Source of the DNA: RH-AL1 sp965198495
GTDB lineage: Bacteria; Pseudomonadota; Alphaproteobacteria; Rhizobiales; Beijerinckiaceae
Direction of reading: 5' to 3'
Assembly (NCBI GenBank): GCA_965198495.1
Contig: CBDAPL010000002.1
Coordinates: 310,001-374,000, forward strand
Length of the DNA: 64,000 bases
Notes under the pieces: generated by a model
Database searches by the model: none
What the model was told of the DNA's origin: nothing
The model's input: the letters and a program-made list of their open reading frames with translations, nothing else
Part shown: positions 1-8,732 of the stretch, piece after piece
How the letters are laid out: each line of letters starts with the position of its first letter
Numbering within the stretch: position 1 is the stretch's first letter
Translations under genes and position numbers: made by a program

Positions 1-779
1 CTCTGCGTGAAGTGAAAACGCGGCCCTTCGAGGTAGAGCGGGACCGCTGTCCAGAATAGGCTGAAGGCGCCGAACATGGCCGCCTGGTAGGCGCCACGGC
101 GGTGCAGCACGCCAGTGTCGCGCAGCAGCGGCCAAAGCGACGCCAGCGCGCGGGTATAAGGCATCCCGGCCGGGCGGCGGCTCGGCAGCTTCGCCAGCAG
201 GAGCAGCACCAAGAGGAACACCGTAGCGGCGCTCAGCGCGAAGATGCTGCGATCGCCGAGCGTTTCTGCGGCAAAACTCGCCGCGGGGCGCGATAGCATG
301 ATCCCGAAGAGCAGCCCGCTCACGACAGTGCCGACGACGGAGCCACGATTCTCATCGGAGGCGAGATGGCCGGCGAACGGAACGACCACCTGCACCGCGC
401 TGGCGGCGATGCCGATGGCCACGGAGGCGGCGAAAAACAGCGCGGCGTCCGGCGCCACGGCGGCGGCGATCAGCGCGACAACGAGAATGGCCAGCATCAC
501 GAGGATGAGCTTGCGATTTTCCAGGATGTCGCCGAGCGGCACGACGAGAACCAGTCCCGCGGCGTAGCCGAGTTGCGTCACCGTTACGAGCAGGCCGGAG
601 GCGTAAACCGGGATCGCGTAATCGCGGCTGATCAGACCAACGAGCGGCTGGACGTAGTAGAGGTTCGCCACCACGATCGCGCAGGAGAACGCCAGCAGGA
701 ACACGAGACCGTTCGGTACGTGCTCGCTGATCCGCGGCGCAGGGTCGGACGTGTTCGGAACGTTTTGATCGCGTGTCAC
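1..779 (-). CDS. MFS transporter, 5' part only (runs off the window)
   Basis: The complement strand reads as an open frame from a GTG at 779 to the window edge, about 259 codons. The product is very hydrophobic, with several apparent membrane helices. It carries 'FSCAIVVANLYYVQPL' near the N-terminus and a loop 'VPLGDILENRKLI' between helices 2 and 3, which is the usual MFS signature position (G-D-x3-R/K). This resembles the AraJ/YgaY-like drug or sugar efflux branch of the major facilitator superfamily. It would be an inner-membrane proton-coupled transporter; the substrate cannot be read from sequence. No clear Shine-Dalgarno site precedes the GTG, so the start is tentative. The C-terminal half lies outside the window. 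Confidence 0.85.
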   Translation of the reverse strand, partial: MTRDQNVPNTSDPAPRISEHVPNGLVFLLAFSCAIVVANLYYVQPLVGLISRDYAIPVYASGLLVTVTQLGYAAGLVLVVPLGDILENRKLILVMLAILVVALIAAAVAPDAALFFAASVAIGIAASAVQVVVPFAGHLASDENRGSVVGTVVSGLLFGIMLSRPAASFAAETLGDRSIFALSAATVFLLVLLLLAKLPSRRPAGMPYTRALASLWPLLRDTGVLHRRGAYQAAMFGAFSLFWTAVPLYLEGPRFHFTQ

Positions 780-932
780 TGACGCGCTAATGCGTCGGAG
801 TGCCGTTGGCTCCAGGTCTGTTGGCTTTGGTAAGCCGGCTATGCCGCTTTACCGGATCGTCTGATGGTCTTGCGCCGTAAGCGCGAAAGCATAGCTGTAG
901 TGCGACAGGACAGGCTGGAGGACGAGCCTAGC

Positions 933-1139
933 GTGAGCGACATCGAGAAAGCCGAACATCGCGGCCGCGAGCTTTCGCCCGCCGCGCGGCGGGCCTTGGC
1001 CGAAGCGCGGGAACGCCGCCGCCTCTCTGACGAGACGGCGGCGCGGATCGCCGAGACACGCGAGATCGACGGGCGCGGCGGAGCGGAACCGGTTCGCTTC
1101 GGCGACTGGGAAGTGAAGGGGCTCGCGACCGACTTCTGA
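933..1139 (+). CDS. DUF1674 family protein (SDHAF4-like)
   Basis: Small soluble protein of 68 residues from the GTG at 933, which has GGAGGA at 917-922 and a 10-nt spacer. An in-frame ATG at 864 would give 91 residues but has no ribosome site. The C-terminal block 'GGAEPVRFGDWEVKGLATDF' is the DUF1674 signature. That family includes the eukaryotic succinate dehydrogenase assembly factor SDHAF4, which binds flavinylated SdhA. The middle is a charged Ala/Arg/Glu helix. No sdh genes lie nearby, so a role in succinate dehydrogenase maturation is inferred from the family alone. It ends 15 bp from the convergent rplT. Confidence 0.8.
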   Translation: MSDIEKAEHRGRELSPAARRALAEARERRRLSDETAARIAETREIDGRGGAEPVRFGDWEVKGLATDF

Positions 1140-1154
1140 GCGGAGGCGAAAGCT

Positions 1155-1514
1155 TCAGGCCGGCAGAGCCGCCTTGGCCTTCTCGACGATCGACGCGAAG
1201 ACTTCCGGCTCGCGGACAGCGAGGTCGGAGAGAACCTTGCGGTCTATCTCGATCCCGGCCCGCCCAAGACCATCGATGAAGCGCGAGTAGGTGATGCCGA
1301 GTTCACGGACAGCGGCGTTGAGGCGCTGGATCCACAAAGCGCGAAACGTACGCTTCTTCACGCGGCGGTCGCGGGTCGCGTATTGCATGGAGCGATCGAC
1401 GGCCGCCTTGGCGGTGCGGATCGTGTTCTTGCGGCGGCCATAAAAACCTTTGGCGGCCCGAATGGTCTTCTTGTGCTTGGCGTGAGCGGGTACACCGCGT
1501 TTTACGCGAGCCAT
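1155..1514 (-). CDS. rplT: 50S ribosomal protein L20
   Basis: 119 residues, the normal length for bL20. It starts 'MARVKRGVPAHAKHKK' and continues with the typical basic helix-rich 'GFYGRRKNTIRTA' and 'WIQRLNAAVRELGITYS' segments. L20 binds 23S rRNA early in large-subunit assembly; in several bacteria it also represses its own operon by binding the mRNA leader. AGGAG lies 7 nt upstream of the ATG. It follows rpmI after 43 bp on the same strand, as in most bacteria. infC, often first in this operon, is not present upstream. Confidence 0.98.
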   Translation of the reverse strand: MARVKRGVPAHAKHKKTIRAAKGFYGRRKNTIRTAKAAVDRSMQYATRDRRVKKRTFRALWIQRLNAAVRELGITYSRFIDGLGRAGIEIDRKVLSDLAVREPEVFASIVEKAKAALPA

Positions 1515-1557
1515 AATGATCTCCTATCGACGAACGAGGAAGCGAGGCGAGGGGTCT

Positions 1558-1758
1558 TCAGCCGTTGGGCAGGAAGAACTTCTTGACGTTGTCGCCGTCG
1601 GTCTTGAACAGCACGTTGGTGCCGCGCAGATTGCGGATCTGCTTGTTCGTTCGCTTGATCATGCCGTGGCGCTTGCCGGCCTGCGTGTACACCACCTTGC
1701 CGGATCCGGTGATCTTGAAGCGCTTGGCGGCGCCCGACTTCGTTTTCAGTTTGGGCAT
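1558..1758 (-). CDS. rpmI: 50S ribosomal protein L35
   Basis: 66 residues, starting 'MPKLKTKSGAAKRFK' and containing 'KRHGMIKRTNKQIRNLRG'. These are diagnostic of bL35, a small basic protein of the large subunit. GGAG sits 6 nt before the ATG. It is the first gene of a two-gene unit with rplT. Its leader on the minus strand (about 1759-2070) holds a strong perfect hairpin at 1824-1843, which may be involved in control of the operon. Confidence 0.97.
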   Translation of the reverse strand: MPKLKTKSGAAKRFKITGSGKVVYTQAGKRHGMIKRTNKQIRNLRGTNVLFKTDGDNVKKFFLPNG

Positions 1759-1823
1759 TTCGGTCTCCGTGGGGTCTGAGGCCCATCTTGATTGCTTGAG
1801 GCGCTCCGCCAGCGCGGGCTCCC

Positions 1824-1843
1824 GTTCCTTCCAGGGAAGGAAC
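1824..1843 (-). promoter_or_regulatory. Perfect hairpin in the rpmI-rplT leader
   Basis: Nine-base inverted repeat (GTTCCTTCC / GGAAGGAAC) separated by only two bases, which folds as an 8-bp stem with a four-base loop. It lies about 65 nt upstream of the rpmI start on the transcribed strand. No T-run follows, so it is not an intrinsic terminator. A regulatory or RNA-stability role is inference. Confidence 0.5.
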
Positions 1844-2076
1844 GCGCAGAAGAACCGCCACGGCAGCCCTACTGGCCGGGCGGTTCAGGAAGCGCGCTTT
1901 ATACGCGAGGTCGGTCCGAAGGCAAGAGCCGTAAGGGCATCCGGCTTCGGCCATGCCGGGCCGCGTGCCGACGGTCCCACCAGACATCGCGTGCCGGCAG
2001 GCGAACCGCCGCATTATCCACGGTGCTCCTCGCACGGCGCTTGATCGCGAAAAGCCGTTGGCTTAGCGCTTCGCTT

Positions 2077-2271
2077 ATGAGAACGCGCTTTTCGCCTTTG
2101 TGGCTCCTGCTCCTTGTCCCCTACATCGGCCTCCTCTGGGTGCCGTTCTACAATTTCAGGGCGCCGGAGCTGTTCGGCTTTCCCTTCTTCTACTGGTATC
2201 AGCTCGCCTGGGTGCCGGTGACCTCGCTCCTCATCTGGATCGTCTACCGAAGCATTCCCGATGACGAGTAA
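2077..2271 (+). CDS. DUF3311 small membrane protein
   Basis: 64 residues with two membrane helices: 'LWLLLLVPYIGLLWVPFYN' near the N-terminus, and 'WYQLAWVPVTSLLIWIVY' near the C-terminus. This is the DUF3311 arrangement. Such genes regularly sit directly upstream of SSS-family symporters of the MctP type. The gene overlaps the next start by 11 nt, so translation is probably coupled and the protein may be a small accessory subunit of the symporter; that is inference. The frame stays open further upstream, but the ATG at 2077 gives the family length. Confidence 0.85.
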   Translation: MRTRFSPLWLLLLVPYIGLLWVPFYNFRAPELFGFPFFYWYQLAWVPVTSLLIWIVYRSIPDDE

Positions 2272-3784
2272 GATCGACCCCGTCGCGCTGGCGGTCTTCG
2301 CCTTCTTTTTCGTCCTCGTCACCGTGATGGGCTTCGTCGCCGCCAGGTGGAAGAAGCCGGAGACGCTCGCCTCCATCGACGAGTGGGGCCTCGGCGGCCG
2401 CCAGTTCGGCACCTGGATCACCTGGTTCCTGATCGGCGGCGACTTCTACACCGCCTACACCGTCATCGCCGTGCCGGCGGTGGTCTACGGCATCGGCGCC
2501 TACGGCTTCTTCGCCTTGCCCTACACGATCATCGTCTATCCCTTCGTTTTCGCCGTCATGCCCCTCCTGTGGAAGGTCGCCAAGGACAAGAATTACGTGA
2601 CCGCCGGCGACGTGGTCTACGGGCGCTACGGCTCGCGCACGCTGGAGGCGGCGGTCGCGGCGACCGGCGTGCTCGCCACGATGCCCTATATCGCGCTGCA
2701 ACTCGTCGGCATGGCGGCGGTCATCAAGGCGCTCGGACTGACGGGCGAGGTCCCGCTCGTCGTCGCTTTCCTCATTCTCGCGCTTTACACGTACTCGTCA
2801 GGCCTCAGGGCGCCGGCGCTGATCGCCTTCGTCAAGGACATCATGATCTACATCGCCGTCATCGCCGCCGTGGTGATCCTGCCGATGAAGCTTGGTGGCT
2901 ACGCCGCGATCTTCGCCGCCGCCGGTGACGCGCTGGACAAGAAAGTCGCGGCATCGGGCGGCAAGCTCGCCGCCGGCCTGGTGCTGACACCTGGCCAGGT
3001 CCTGCCCTACGCCTCGCTCGCGCTCGGATCGGCGCTGGCCGCCTTCATGTACCCGCACACGCTCACCGGCGTCTTCGCCAGCGCCAGCGCCAAGACGCTG
3101 CGCAAGAATGCCGTGCTGCTGCCGGCCTACACGCTCCTGCTCGGCCTGCTCGCCCTGCTCGGCTACATGGGCCTCGCCGCCCACCTGGACCTCAAGTCCA
3201 ACAACGATGTCGTGCCTGCGCTCTTCCAGACGCTGTTCCCGTCCTGGTTCGCCGGCTTCGCCTACGCGGCGGTGGCGATCGGCGCACTGGTACCGGCGGC
3301 GGTCATGTCGATCGGCGCGGCGAATCTTTTCACCCGCAACTTCTGGAAGGCTTACGTCGACCCCGCCGTGACGCCGGCCGGCGAGGCGCAGGTCGCCAAG
3401 CTCACCTCGCTTGTCGTCAAGGTCGGCGCGCTGTTGTTCATCATTTTCCTGCCGACGCAGTTCGCGCTCGACTTGCAGCTGCTCGGCGGCCTGTGGATCC
3501 TTCAGACGTTCCCGGCGGTCGTCTTCGGCCTCTACACCGCCTGGTTCAAGGCGCCGGCCCTGCTGCTTGGCTGGGCGGTGGGCTTCATCGGCGGTACGAT
3601 GGTGTTCTACTCCGACCGTATCGTCACGCCGGCCGGAACCAAGCTGCAGCCGCTCCACGCCTTCGTGCTGGGCGACACCAAGGTGGCGATCTACGTCGGC
3701 CTTCTCGCTTTGGCCGCCAATATCCTCGTGGCGGTGCTGGTGAGCCTCATCGTTCCATCGCGGGCCTTGCAGCCGGCCGCGTGA
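2261..3784 (+). CDS. mctP: Sodium:solute symporter, MctP-like monocarboxylate permease
   Basis: 507 residues with about 13 predicted membrane helices, the length and topology of the SSS family. 'DEWGLGGRQFGTWITWFLIGG' followed by 'DFYTAYT' is the characteristic N-terminal block of the MctP subgroup, described in Rhizobium leguminosarum as a lactate/pyruvate/alanine permease. A long periplasmic-type loop around residues 225-245 and 'LPAAVMSIGAANLFTRN'-like core helices fit the LeuT fold. It likely imports short monocarboxylates. It overlaps the DUF3311 gene by 11 nt. The specificity assignment rests on family resemblance. Confidence 0.85.
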   Translation: MTSKIDPVALAVFAFFFVLVTVMGFVAARWKKPETLASIDEWGLGGRQFGTWITWFLIGGDFYTAYTVIAVPAVVYGIGAYGFFALPYTIIVYPFVFAVMPLLWKVAKDKNYVTAGDVVYGRYGSRTLEAAVAATGVLATMPYIALQLVGMAAVIKALGLTGEVPLVVAFLILALYTYSSGLRAPALIAFVKDIMIYIAVIAAVVILPMKLGGYAAIFAAAGDALDKKVAASGGKLAAGLVLTPGQVLPYASLALGSALAAFMYPHTLTGVFASASAKTLRKNAVLLPAYTLLLGLLALLGYMGLAAHLDLKSNNDVVPALFQTLFPSWFAGFAYAAVAIGALVPAAVMSIGAANLFTRNFWKAYVDPAVTPAGEAQVAKLTSLVVKVGALLFIIFLPTQFALDLQLLGGLWILQTFPAVVFGLYTAWFKAPALLLGWAVGFIGGTMVFYSDRIVTPAGTKLQPLHAFVLGDTKVAIYVGLLALAANILVAVLVSLIVPSRALQPAA

Positions 3785-3848
3785 CCCGATGCATCCGCGC
3801 GGCGCGTCCCGCATTGTCGTGTCGTAGATCAAGGCAGGACGCACCACA

Positions 3849-4229
3849 ATGAGCATGCCGAGCGACGTGACAGAGGATATTTCCGAGGCCATGGCCGCCG
3901 CGCCTGTCCCGCCGCTCAAGCCGGTCGTGAAGGCGGTCAACGAGCACCTGACCTCCCAGCAGTTCGGGCTGGTCGCCGCCGCCGCCGTCGCATTCCTAGG
4001 CGTCGCGATCCTCGGCCCGGCGCTGATGCGCATCGGCAAGCCCAAGCCCCTCTCGCGGCGCGTCGAGGACAAGGCGCGCGATGTCCGTGAGCGGGCCACC
4101 GCGGCGGGGGAGAGCGCGCGACGCGCGGGGGCCAAGGCCGGCGAACGCGCGCGCGAAGAGGCGGCGAAGGCGCGGAAGCGGGCACGCAAACAGGCACGGC
4201 GACTGGGCGGCGGCTCGATCTGGCGCTAA
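3849..4229 (+). CDS. Membrane-anchored protein with a highly basic tail (hypothetical)
   Basis: 126 residues. Residues 1-35 are polar and Pro/Ala-rich. One membrane helix follows around residues 40-62 ('FGLVAAAAVAFLGVAILGPAL'). The last 60 residues form an Arg/Lys/Ala/Glu-rich helix likely to be amphipathic or coiled. No family was recognised. The basic tail may contact nucleic acid, phospholipid headgroups or another protein; this is speculation. AGGACG lies 8-9 nt before the ATG. It sits 56 bp upstream of pgi on the same strand and could share its transcript. Confidence 0.7.
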   Translation: MSMPSDVTEDISEAMAAAPVPPLKPVVKAVNEHLTSQQFGLVAAAAVAFLGVAILGPALMRIGKPKPLSRRVEDKARDVRERATAAGESARRAGAKAGERAREEAAKARKRARKQARRLGGGSIWR

Positions 4230-4284
4230 GACGTTGCGGCGGCCGTTTCCGGCCGTAATCGTCTCCACGATCGAAGGATCCCCG

Positions 4285-5934
4285 ATGGCCAAAGATCTCG
4301 CCGTGGCGCTCGACGCGCTGGAAAAAGCCTACGCGAGCAGCGAAGACGAGACAACGCAGAGCCTCTTTGCCGCCGACCCGCGGCGCTTCGAGAATTTCCA
4401 CGTCGCGATCGACGGGCTGATTTTCGACTATTCGAAGCAGCGGGTCTCGGCCACCACGATGGCACTCCTCCACGATCTCGCTCGCGCGGCCAAGCTCGAC
4501 GACCGCCGCGAGGCGCTGTTCAGCGGCGCGAAGGTCAACGTCACGGAAGGACGCTCGGTGCTGCACATGGCGCTGCGCAACGTGACGCCGGGCAAAGCCT
4601 TCATGTCCGACGGCAAGGATGTCATGCCGGACGTCATCGCTGTACGCGACAAGATGGGCGTCTTCGCCGAGGCCGTGCGCGGCGGGTCGATCGCGGCATC
4701 CAATGGCGCGCGCTTCACCGACATCGTCAACATCGGGATCGGCGGCTCCGATCTCGGCCCGGCGATGGCGGCTCGGGCTCTGTCTCCCTTTGTGGCGGAG
4801 CATCTCCGCCTGCATTTCGTCTCGAACGTCGATGGCGCCGATCTCGGCGACACGTTGAAGCTCGTACCGATCGCGACGACCTTGTTCATCGTCTGCTCCA
4901 AAACCTTCACCACGCTCGAAACGATGACCAACGCCAACAGTGCCCGCGCGGCCGTCGCCGCCGCGCTCGGCGAAGCGGCGGTCGCCGATCATTTCTGCGC
5001 GGTCTCGACGCAGCTCGATCTCATCGCCAAGTTCGGCATCAAGCCGGATCGCGTTTTCGGCTTCTGGGATTGGGTCGGCGGCCGCTACTCCGTGTGGTCG
5101 GCGATCGGCCTCAGCGTGATGATCGGCATCGGTCGAGACGGCTTCCACCAGTTCCTGAGCGGCGGCCAGGACATCGACGAGCATTTCGTCTCCGCGCCGC
5201 TCGAGAAGAACATTCCCGCGCTGATGGCGCTGGTCGAGATCTGGAACCACAATTTCGCTGATCTCTCGACCCAGGCGGTCATCCCCTACGATCAGCGTCT
5301 CGGCCGTTTTCCCGCCTATCTCCAGCAGCTCGAGATGGAGTCGAACGGCAAGCACGTGCAGCTCGACGGCACGCCCGTGACGATGGCGACATCGCCGGTG
5401 ATCTTCGGCGAGCCGGGGACCAACGGTCAGCACGCCTTTTTCCAGATGCTGCACCAGGGCACAGAGCCGGTCCCGATCGACTTCCTGCTGGCTGCCAAAC
5501 CGACGGACGCAGATCAGCACCACCATGATCTCCTCGCCGCCAATTGCTTCGCTCAAGGCGAGGCGCTCATGCGCGGGCGCTCGCTCGAAGAGGTCAAGAC
5601 GCAGTTGAGAAACAAGGGCGGCATGGATGAGGCCGCGATCGACACGCTCGCGCCGGCCAAGGTGTTCTCGGGCAATCGTCCGACATCAACCTTTCTTTAC
5701 ACGAGCCTCACGCCACGCACGCTGGGACGCCTGATCGCGCTCTACGAGCACAAGGTGTTCACCCAGGGCGTGGTGTGGAACATCGATTCCTTCGATCAGT
5801 GGGGCGTCGAACTCGGCAAGGAACTGGCCGGCCGCCTCGTACCGATCGTGTCGAACGCGCAAGCTTCGACCGAGGGGCTGGATTCCTCGACCGCCGGGCT
5901 CATAGCAGGCATGCGTCGCCTGGCGGCGGGTTGA
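4285..5934 (+). CDS. pgi: Glucose-6-phosphate isomerase
   Basis: 549 residues, the usual bacterial PGI length, from the ATG at 4285 with GAAGG 7 nt upstream. The frame is open further upstream but homology begins at 'MAKDLAVALDALEKAY'. Family motifs are all present: 'GIGGSDLGP' (phosphate site), 'DWVGGRYSVWSAIGLS' (PGI signature 1), 'GTNGQHAFFQMLHQGT', and 'FDQWGVELGKELAGRL' (signature 2 with the active-site lysine region). It interconverts glucose-6-P and fructose-6-P in the cytosol. It links to the zwf/pgl/gnd/tkt genes about 36 kb further along and supplies the hexose phosphate used by glmM's pathway. Confidence 0.97.
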   Translation: MAKDLAVALDALEKAYASSEDETTQSLFAADPRRFENFHVAIDGLIFDYSKQRVSATTMALLHDLARAAKLDDRREALFSGAKVNVTEGRSVLHMALRNVTPGKAFMSDGKDVMPDVIAVRDKMGVFAEAVRGGSIAASNGARFTDIVNIGIGGSDLGPAMAARALSPFVAEHLRLHFVSNVDGADLGDTLKLVPIATTLFIVCSKTFTTLETMTNANSARAAVAAALGEAAVADHFCAVSTQLDLIAKFGIKPDRVFGFWDWVGGRYSVWSAIGLSVMIGIGRDGFHQFLSGGQDIDEHFVSAPLEKNIPALMALVEIWNHNFADLSTQAVIPYDQRLGRFPAYLQQLEMESNGKHVQLDGTPVTMATSPVIFGEPGTNGQHAFFQMLHQGTEPVPIDFLLAAKPTDADQHHHDLLAANCFAQGEALMRGRSLEEVKTQLRNKGGMDEAAIDTLAPAKVFSGNRPTSTFLYTSLTPRTLGRLIALYEHKVFTQGVVWNIDSFDQWGVELGKELAGRLVPIVSNAQASTEGLDSSTAGLIAGMRRLAAG

Positions 5935-6019
5935 AGCTGGCGATCGTTCGTGGTCGAACCAAAGCCTTGATGATCCCTCCGCCCGTTGGCGGCGGTGTCG
6001 ACACACCTCAAGGATAACG

Positions 6020-6988
6020 ATGGCTTTCACCCGCGCCGGGCGCTGGGCTTGGTCTCAGGCCTGGCTGGTGTTGCTCTACATGGCGGTCGGGTCGGGCGCC
6101 AACGGCGTCGCCGCGCGGCTCGCGACTGGTGAGGTGCCACCGCTTTTCCTTGTCTTCTCGCGTTGGTTCATCGTCTGCCTCGTGCTCGCCGCGCTTTTCA
6201 AGCGCGAGCAATGGCGCGAACTGCGCGAGCTTTTCCGCTTCCACTGGCGCCGCCTCGCCTGGATGGGTCTGCTCGGCTATAGCGGCTTCAACGCGCTCTT
6301 CTACATAGCCGCCTACGACACGAGCGCCGTGAACCTGACCTTACTGCAGAGCGCCATTCCGGCGCTTGTCCTCGCGGGCGCCGGCGTCATCTACAACATC
6401 AAGATACGCGCGCTGCAGGTCGTCGGCATGACGATGACGTTCTTGGGCGTGGTGATCGTGGCGATGCACGGCGACCTGACGCGGCTCTCCGGCTTGCGCC
6501 TCGATCGCGGCGACGCGCTGGTGCTGATCTCCTGCCTGTTCTACGCCGCCTACACGCTGGGTCTCCGCGCGCGTCCGCCTGGAACGCCGCTCGTCTTCTT
6601 CGCCGGCATGGCCGTCTGCGCGCTTTTGTGGTCGCTACCGATGGCCGGGGCCGAGATTGCCATGCATCGTTTCTACTGGCCAAGTCGGCAGGGGTGGATC
6701 ATCACGATGCTGATAGCATTCGGGCCATCCTTTACCGGGCAACTCGCCTACATGCGCGGTGTCGACCTGATCGGGCCCGCCCGCGCAGGCCTCTATGCCA
6801 ACTTGATCCCGATCTTCGGCGCCCTGTGCGCCGTCGTCATATTGCACGAGGCGTTCACACCCGCTCATGCCTTGGCCTTGATCCTCGGTCTGGCCGGCAT
6901 CTCGCTCGCGGAATGGCGATTGCCGAAGCGGCGGCGACCGGATTTGCTAGAGCATGCCGAAGCGGCGGGCGACGCGAGTCTGCCATAG
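6020..6988 (+). CDS. EamA/DMT-family transporter
   Basis: 322 residues with ten predicted membrane helices arranged as two EamA repeats, the typical DMT length. Recognisable pieces are 'FSRWFIVCLVLAALFKREQW' in repeat 1, 'LLQSAIPALVLAGAGVI', and 'RAGLYANLIPIFGALCAVVILHE' in repeat 2. AAGGA lies 5 nt upstream of the ATG. DMT proteins move small metabolites or amino acids across the inner membrane, usually outward; the substrate is unknown. Its 3' end overlaps the convergent DUF4345 gene by 42 bp. Confidence 0.9.
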   Translation: MAFTRAGRWAWSQAWLVLLYMAVGSGANGVAARLATGEVPPLFLVFSRWFIVCLVLAALFKREQWRELRELFRFHWRRLAWMGLLGYSGFNALFYIAAYDTSAVNLTLLQSAIPALVLAGAGVIYNIKIRALQVVGMTMTFLGVVIVAMHGDLTRLSGLRLDRGDALVLISCLFYAAYTLGLRARPPGTPLVFFAGMAVCALLWSLPMAGAEIAMHRFYWPSRQGWIITMLIAFGPSFTGQLAYMRGVDLIGPARAGLYANLIPIFGALCAVVILHEAFTPAHALALILGLAGISLAEWRLPKRRRPDLLEHAEAAGDASLP

Positions 6989-7357
6989 GCAGATCAGCGG
7001 CGTGACCACGAGTTCCATGCAGACGCCGAAGATCATGCTGTGGCCCGGCACCGCGACGAAGATGATGCCGATGAGCCGCATGAGGCCGCCGAGAAAGACG
7101 ATCGCGGTGAGCAGGCGCACGCGATTGGCGCGGCGCTCGATCTGCGGGATCGCCTCCCAGAAGGCGAGCCCGATGCCGAGCAGCAGGCCGGACAGATAGC
7201 GCACGTGGCTGTCGAGGGAGACGTCGGGCGGCCCGCCGCCCGTCATCGATGCGCCGAGGAGGGCGCCGCCGAGACCGGCGAGCACCGGCACGAAGCCGCC
7301 GAGCGCGACGACCGCCTGCAACAGGTGACGCTCGGTCTCGCGGGATAATGCGTTCAA
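6947..7357 (-). CDS. DUF4345-like membrane protein
   Basis: 136 residues from a TTG at 7357 preceded by AGAGG at a 7-8 nt spacing. An ATG at 7459 would add 34 non-conserved, Arg-rich residues and has no ribosome site. Four membrane helices are apparent ('LLQAVVALGGFVPVLAGLGG', 'YLSGLLLGIGLAFWEAIP', 'LLTAIVFLGGLMRLIGII', 'MIFGVCMELVVTPLICLW'), matching the four-helix DUF4345 layout with 'HVRYLSGLLLGIG' in the middle. Function is unknown. It is convergent with, and overlaps, the EamA gene. Confidence 0.75.
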   Translation of the reverse strand: MNALSRETERHLLQAVVALGGFVPVLAGLGGALLGASMTGGGPPDVSLDSHVRYLSGLLLGIGLAFWEAIPQIERRANRVRLLTAIVFLGGLMRLIGIIFVAVPGHSMIFGVCMELVVTPLICLWQTRVARRFGML

Positions 7358-7589
7358 TGAGAAACCTCTGGCGCGCCGCCGGACGGTCACGCTACTCGCG
7401 CCGAACCGACGCGGCGGCCGAACTTGCGGGCACGATCGATCCGCGTCAACGCCGGACAAGAACGTCTATGCCGAAATCGCAACGAACGGTAGTGGACGGA
7501 CGCGGAAGGCCAAGCAGAGGCGCGGACCGAAGCCCGCGCCTCTGCGCTCGCGCGGCGTTTCCACCGCACCGGTTTCTTCAAGCAAGCCG

Positions 7590-8474
7590 TCAGTATCTGG
7601 CGATGACGGGCCGCGGCGCCGGCGCGTAGTCGGCGAAGGTGTAGCGAAAGCCCAGACGGATATCGTTCGACTGAACCTTGTAATGCTGCACTTCGTTCGG
7701 GCAGGCGCCGTTAGCGCTTGCGCAGACAATGGCACCTGACGACGCGGTGCCCATGTTAAGGTAGCGATAGCCGAGTTCGAGAGAGAGGTTCGGCGTGATC
7801 GCGAAATCGAGACCCGCCATGAGAGCGAAGGCGAAGTTGGTCTGGCTGTGGTCGCCGGCGAAACCGCCGCCGCCGTTACCGGCTCCGTTGATCGCGCCGC
7901 TGCCGAAGCTGATGTCGGTGACGTTCTTGACGTCGATGTTCGCGACACCGACGCCGGCGCCGAAGAAGGGCGTCACGCACCACCATGTGCCGACGTCGAC
8001 GTAGCCGTTGACGAGCCCGACGATCGACCGGATCGAGCCGGAATAGTTGTCGTAGGCGCGAGCGCCGTTGGGCGCCGCGTTACCGAACTGGTCGGGGAAG
8101 AACGCCCCGACATTGTAGCTCTCCGTTGCGCTATAGGCCGCGGCCGTGCGGTATTCGCCGGTGACATCGGCGCGGAAATATTGGTTGAACCTATAGCCGA
8201 CGCCGACATCGATGATGCCGCTGTCGTTCAGGTTGCTCTGTTCGTAGCGGACATCGGGAACCGGCGTGTCGAAGGTCGAATCGCGTGTGCGCAGGTCGGC
8301 CACGCCGATGCCGACATCGCCGCGAAGATAGACGTTGCCGCTCAAGACCGAAGCCGGCTGGAAGACCGGCGGCTCCGGCATTTGTGGTGGCGGCAAGAGA
8401 TCCGCCGCGTGGGAGGCGGTCGTCGCGACTAGGCTCGCGACGCCCACCAGGCAAAGAGCCTTGAAGCTGACCAT
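7590..8474 (-). CDS. Outer-membrane beta-barrel protein (Omp25/31-like)
   Basis: 294 residues from the ATG at 8474, with AGGGGA 7 nt upstream. The N-terminus is a signal peptide ending 'TTASHA', cleaved before 'ADLLPPP'. The mature part alternates polar and aromatic residues in beta-strands such as 'NVYLRGDVGIGVADL', 'GVGYRFNQYFRADVTGEY' and 'LSLELGYRYLNMG', and ends in an aromatic residue ('VIARY'). This is the small eight-stranded porin-like barrel common in Rhizobiales. It is probably a structural or immunodominant outer-membrane protein. A cluster of TTAA motifs at 8546-8580 sits upstream. Confidence 0.9.
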   Translation of the reverse strand: MVSFKALCLVGVASLVATTASHAADLLPPPQMPEPPVFQPASVLSGNVYLRGDVGIGVADLRTRDSTFDTPVPDVRYEQSNLNDSGIIDVGVGYRFNQYFRADVTGEYRTAAAYSATESYNVGAFFPDQFGNAAPNGARAYDNYSGSIRSIVGLVNGYVDVGTWWCVTPFFGAGVGVANIDVKNVTDISFGSGAINGAGNGGGGFAGDHSQTNFAFALMAGLDFAITPNLSLELGYRYLNMGTASSGAIVCASANGACPNEVQHYKVQSNDIRLGFRYTFADYAPAPRPVIARY

Positions 8475-8545
8475 TAGGTTTTCCCCTATCTGGCCTCGGC
8501 ATGAAACACCGAAGCATCCAATAGGCAGACGGTGCCACCAATACT

Positions 8546-8560
8546 TTAAGAGGTGCTTAA
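8546..8560 (-). promoter_or_regulatory. CtrA-like box upstream of the outer-membrane protein gene
   Basis: TTAA, seven bases, TTAA: the spacing of the alphaproteobacterial CtrA response-regulator box. It lies 72 bp upstream of the barrel gene start. Two more TTAA motifs follow at 8570-8579. In such GC-rich DNA this pattern is rare by chance. Binding is not shown by sequence alone. Confidence 0.4.
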
Positions 8561-8732
8561 GCTGAAAACTTAACCTTAAGACTTTCGCGCGCCTCAAGCA
8601 TTGCCGAGACGCTGTACCAGATCGGCACATCCCTCTCCCCTGAACGGCGAGCGTCGCCGCTCTTGGCATTTGACATCGGCGTCGCCATTGTCCGCGCAAG
8701 CCGGACCAACGGCGGACGAGGGGTGAGAGCGC

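Noticed and set aside
1502..2035. 177-codon minus-strand frame overlapping rpmI
   Set aside because: It runs through rpmI in another frame and covers the operon leader hairpin; no homology features.
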